Part shown: positions 63,986-64,000 of the stretch, one piece after another
How the letters are laid out: each line of letters starts with the position of its first letter
How positions within the stretch are numbered: position 1 is the stretch's first letter
Assembly (NCBI RefSeq): GCF_011046535.1
Contig: NZ_CP049257.1
Coordinates: 1,612,001 to 1,676,000, forward strand
Source of the DNA: Nocardioides anomalus
GTDB lineage: Bacteria > Actinomycetota > Actinomycetes > Propionibacteriales > Nocardioidaceae
DNA: 64,000 nt
Reading direction: 5' to 3'
Notes under the pieces: generated by a model
Database searches by the model: none
Seen by the model: the letters and a program-made list of their open reading frames with translations, nothing else
Told to the model about the DNA's origin: nothing
Position numbers and translations under genes: made by a program

Positions 63986-64000
63986 GTGGACGCGGACATC
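63986..64000 (+). CDS. First codons of a gene running off the right edge
   Basis: GTG 63986 begins V-D-A-D-I and continues past the window. The only support is the -10-like TAGACT (63972-63977) eight bases upstream, the same arrangement seen before other genes here. Identity cannot be told. Confidence 0.35.

Overview
This is a contiguous stretch of a very GC-rich bacterial chromosome, almost certainly from an actinobacterium of the Nocardioides/Nocardioidaceae type. The evidence is very high third-position GC, many GTG starts, many GTGA/ATGA translational overlaps, actinobacterial families (DUF3145, DUF3052, DUF3099, DUF4234, a PucR-type regulator next to fabD) and the order glyS-dusB-dgt-dnaG. 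Genus-level assignment is inference. No phage, insertion sequence, CRISPR array or plasmid function is visible; this is mostly core chromosome with small hypervariable patches. A striking regional habit is a -10-like hexamer ending 6-8 bases before the start codon, the signature of leaderless transcripts.

Layout. 1-1.8 kb: minus-strand zinc uptake genes (znuB part, znuC, znuA) behind two Zur-like boxes. 1.9-13 kb: glyS, dusB, dgt, a 2-hydroxyacid dehydrogenase and dnaG, interspersed with secreted proteins. 13.0-13.6 kb: tRNA-Asn and tRNA-Met with a degenerate inverted tRNA-Asn-like copy between them. 13.6-16.9 kb: a TetR/SDR pair with an operator inside its promoter, a gene-poor stretch with palindromes, MOSC, DUF3099 and a LuxR-type regulator. 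17-25.7 kb: Ser/Thr kinase, tyrS, FMN alpha-hydroxyacid oxidase, TPR protein, PP2C phosphatase, then two genes each broken by a +1 shift in a homopolymer, and DUF3145. 25.7-26.4 kb: a small secreted protein with the decayed C-terminus of a tandem paralogue beside it.

26.5-33.1 kb is the fatty acid synthesis locus, transcribed leftward: fasR-like regulator, fabD (fused to a biotin-carrier-like domain without the lysine), fabH, acpP, fabF, accD. A 19-bp palindrome upstream of fabD is the likely operator. 33.2-40.3 kb: hydrolase, VOC protein, aceE (pyruvate dehydrogenase E1), DUF3052, acyl-CoA synthetase and peroxiredoxin. tRNA-Val lies at 40.5 kb.

41.5-48.3 kb holds the best candidate for an undescribed system: an AlkD-like gene followed by a tightly overlapping set encoding a fatty acyl-CoA reductase/HAD phosphatase fusion, a zinc alcohol dehydrogenase, a LarA-like protein and a PlsC-like acyltransferase. 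This looks like a lipid-modifying pathway, but no product can be named from sequence. 48.3-53.3 kb: secreted and membrane proteins, a nucleotidyltransferase and a two-component system with a Gly/His/Asp-rich envelope protein. 53.4-64 kb: acyl-CoA synthetase, two more frameshifted genes (a secreted-type protein and NIF3), the zinc-ribbon and RNase H/phosphatase genes, a LigD-type polymerase, yaaA, an RNB ribonuclease, a Nudix hydrolase and the first codons of a further gene.
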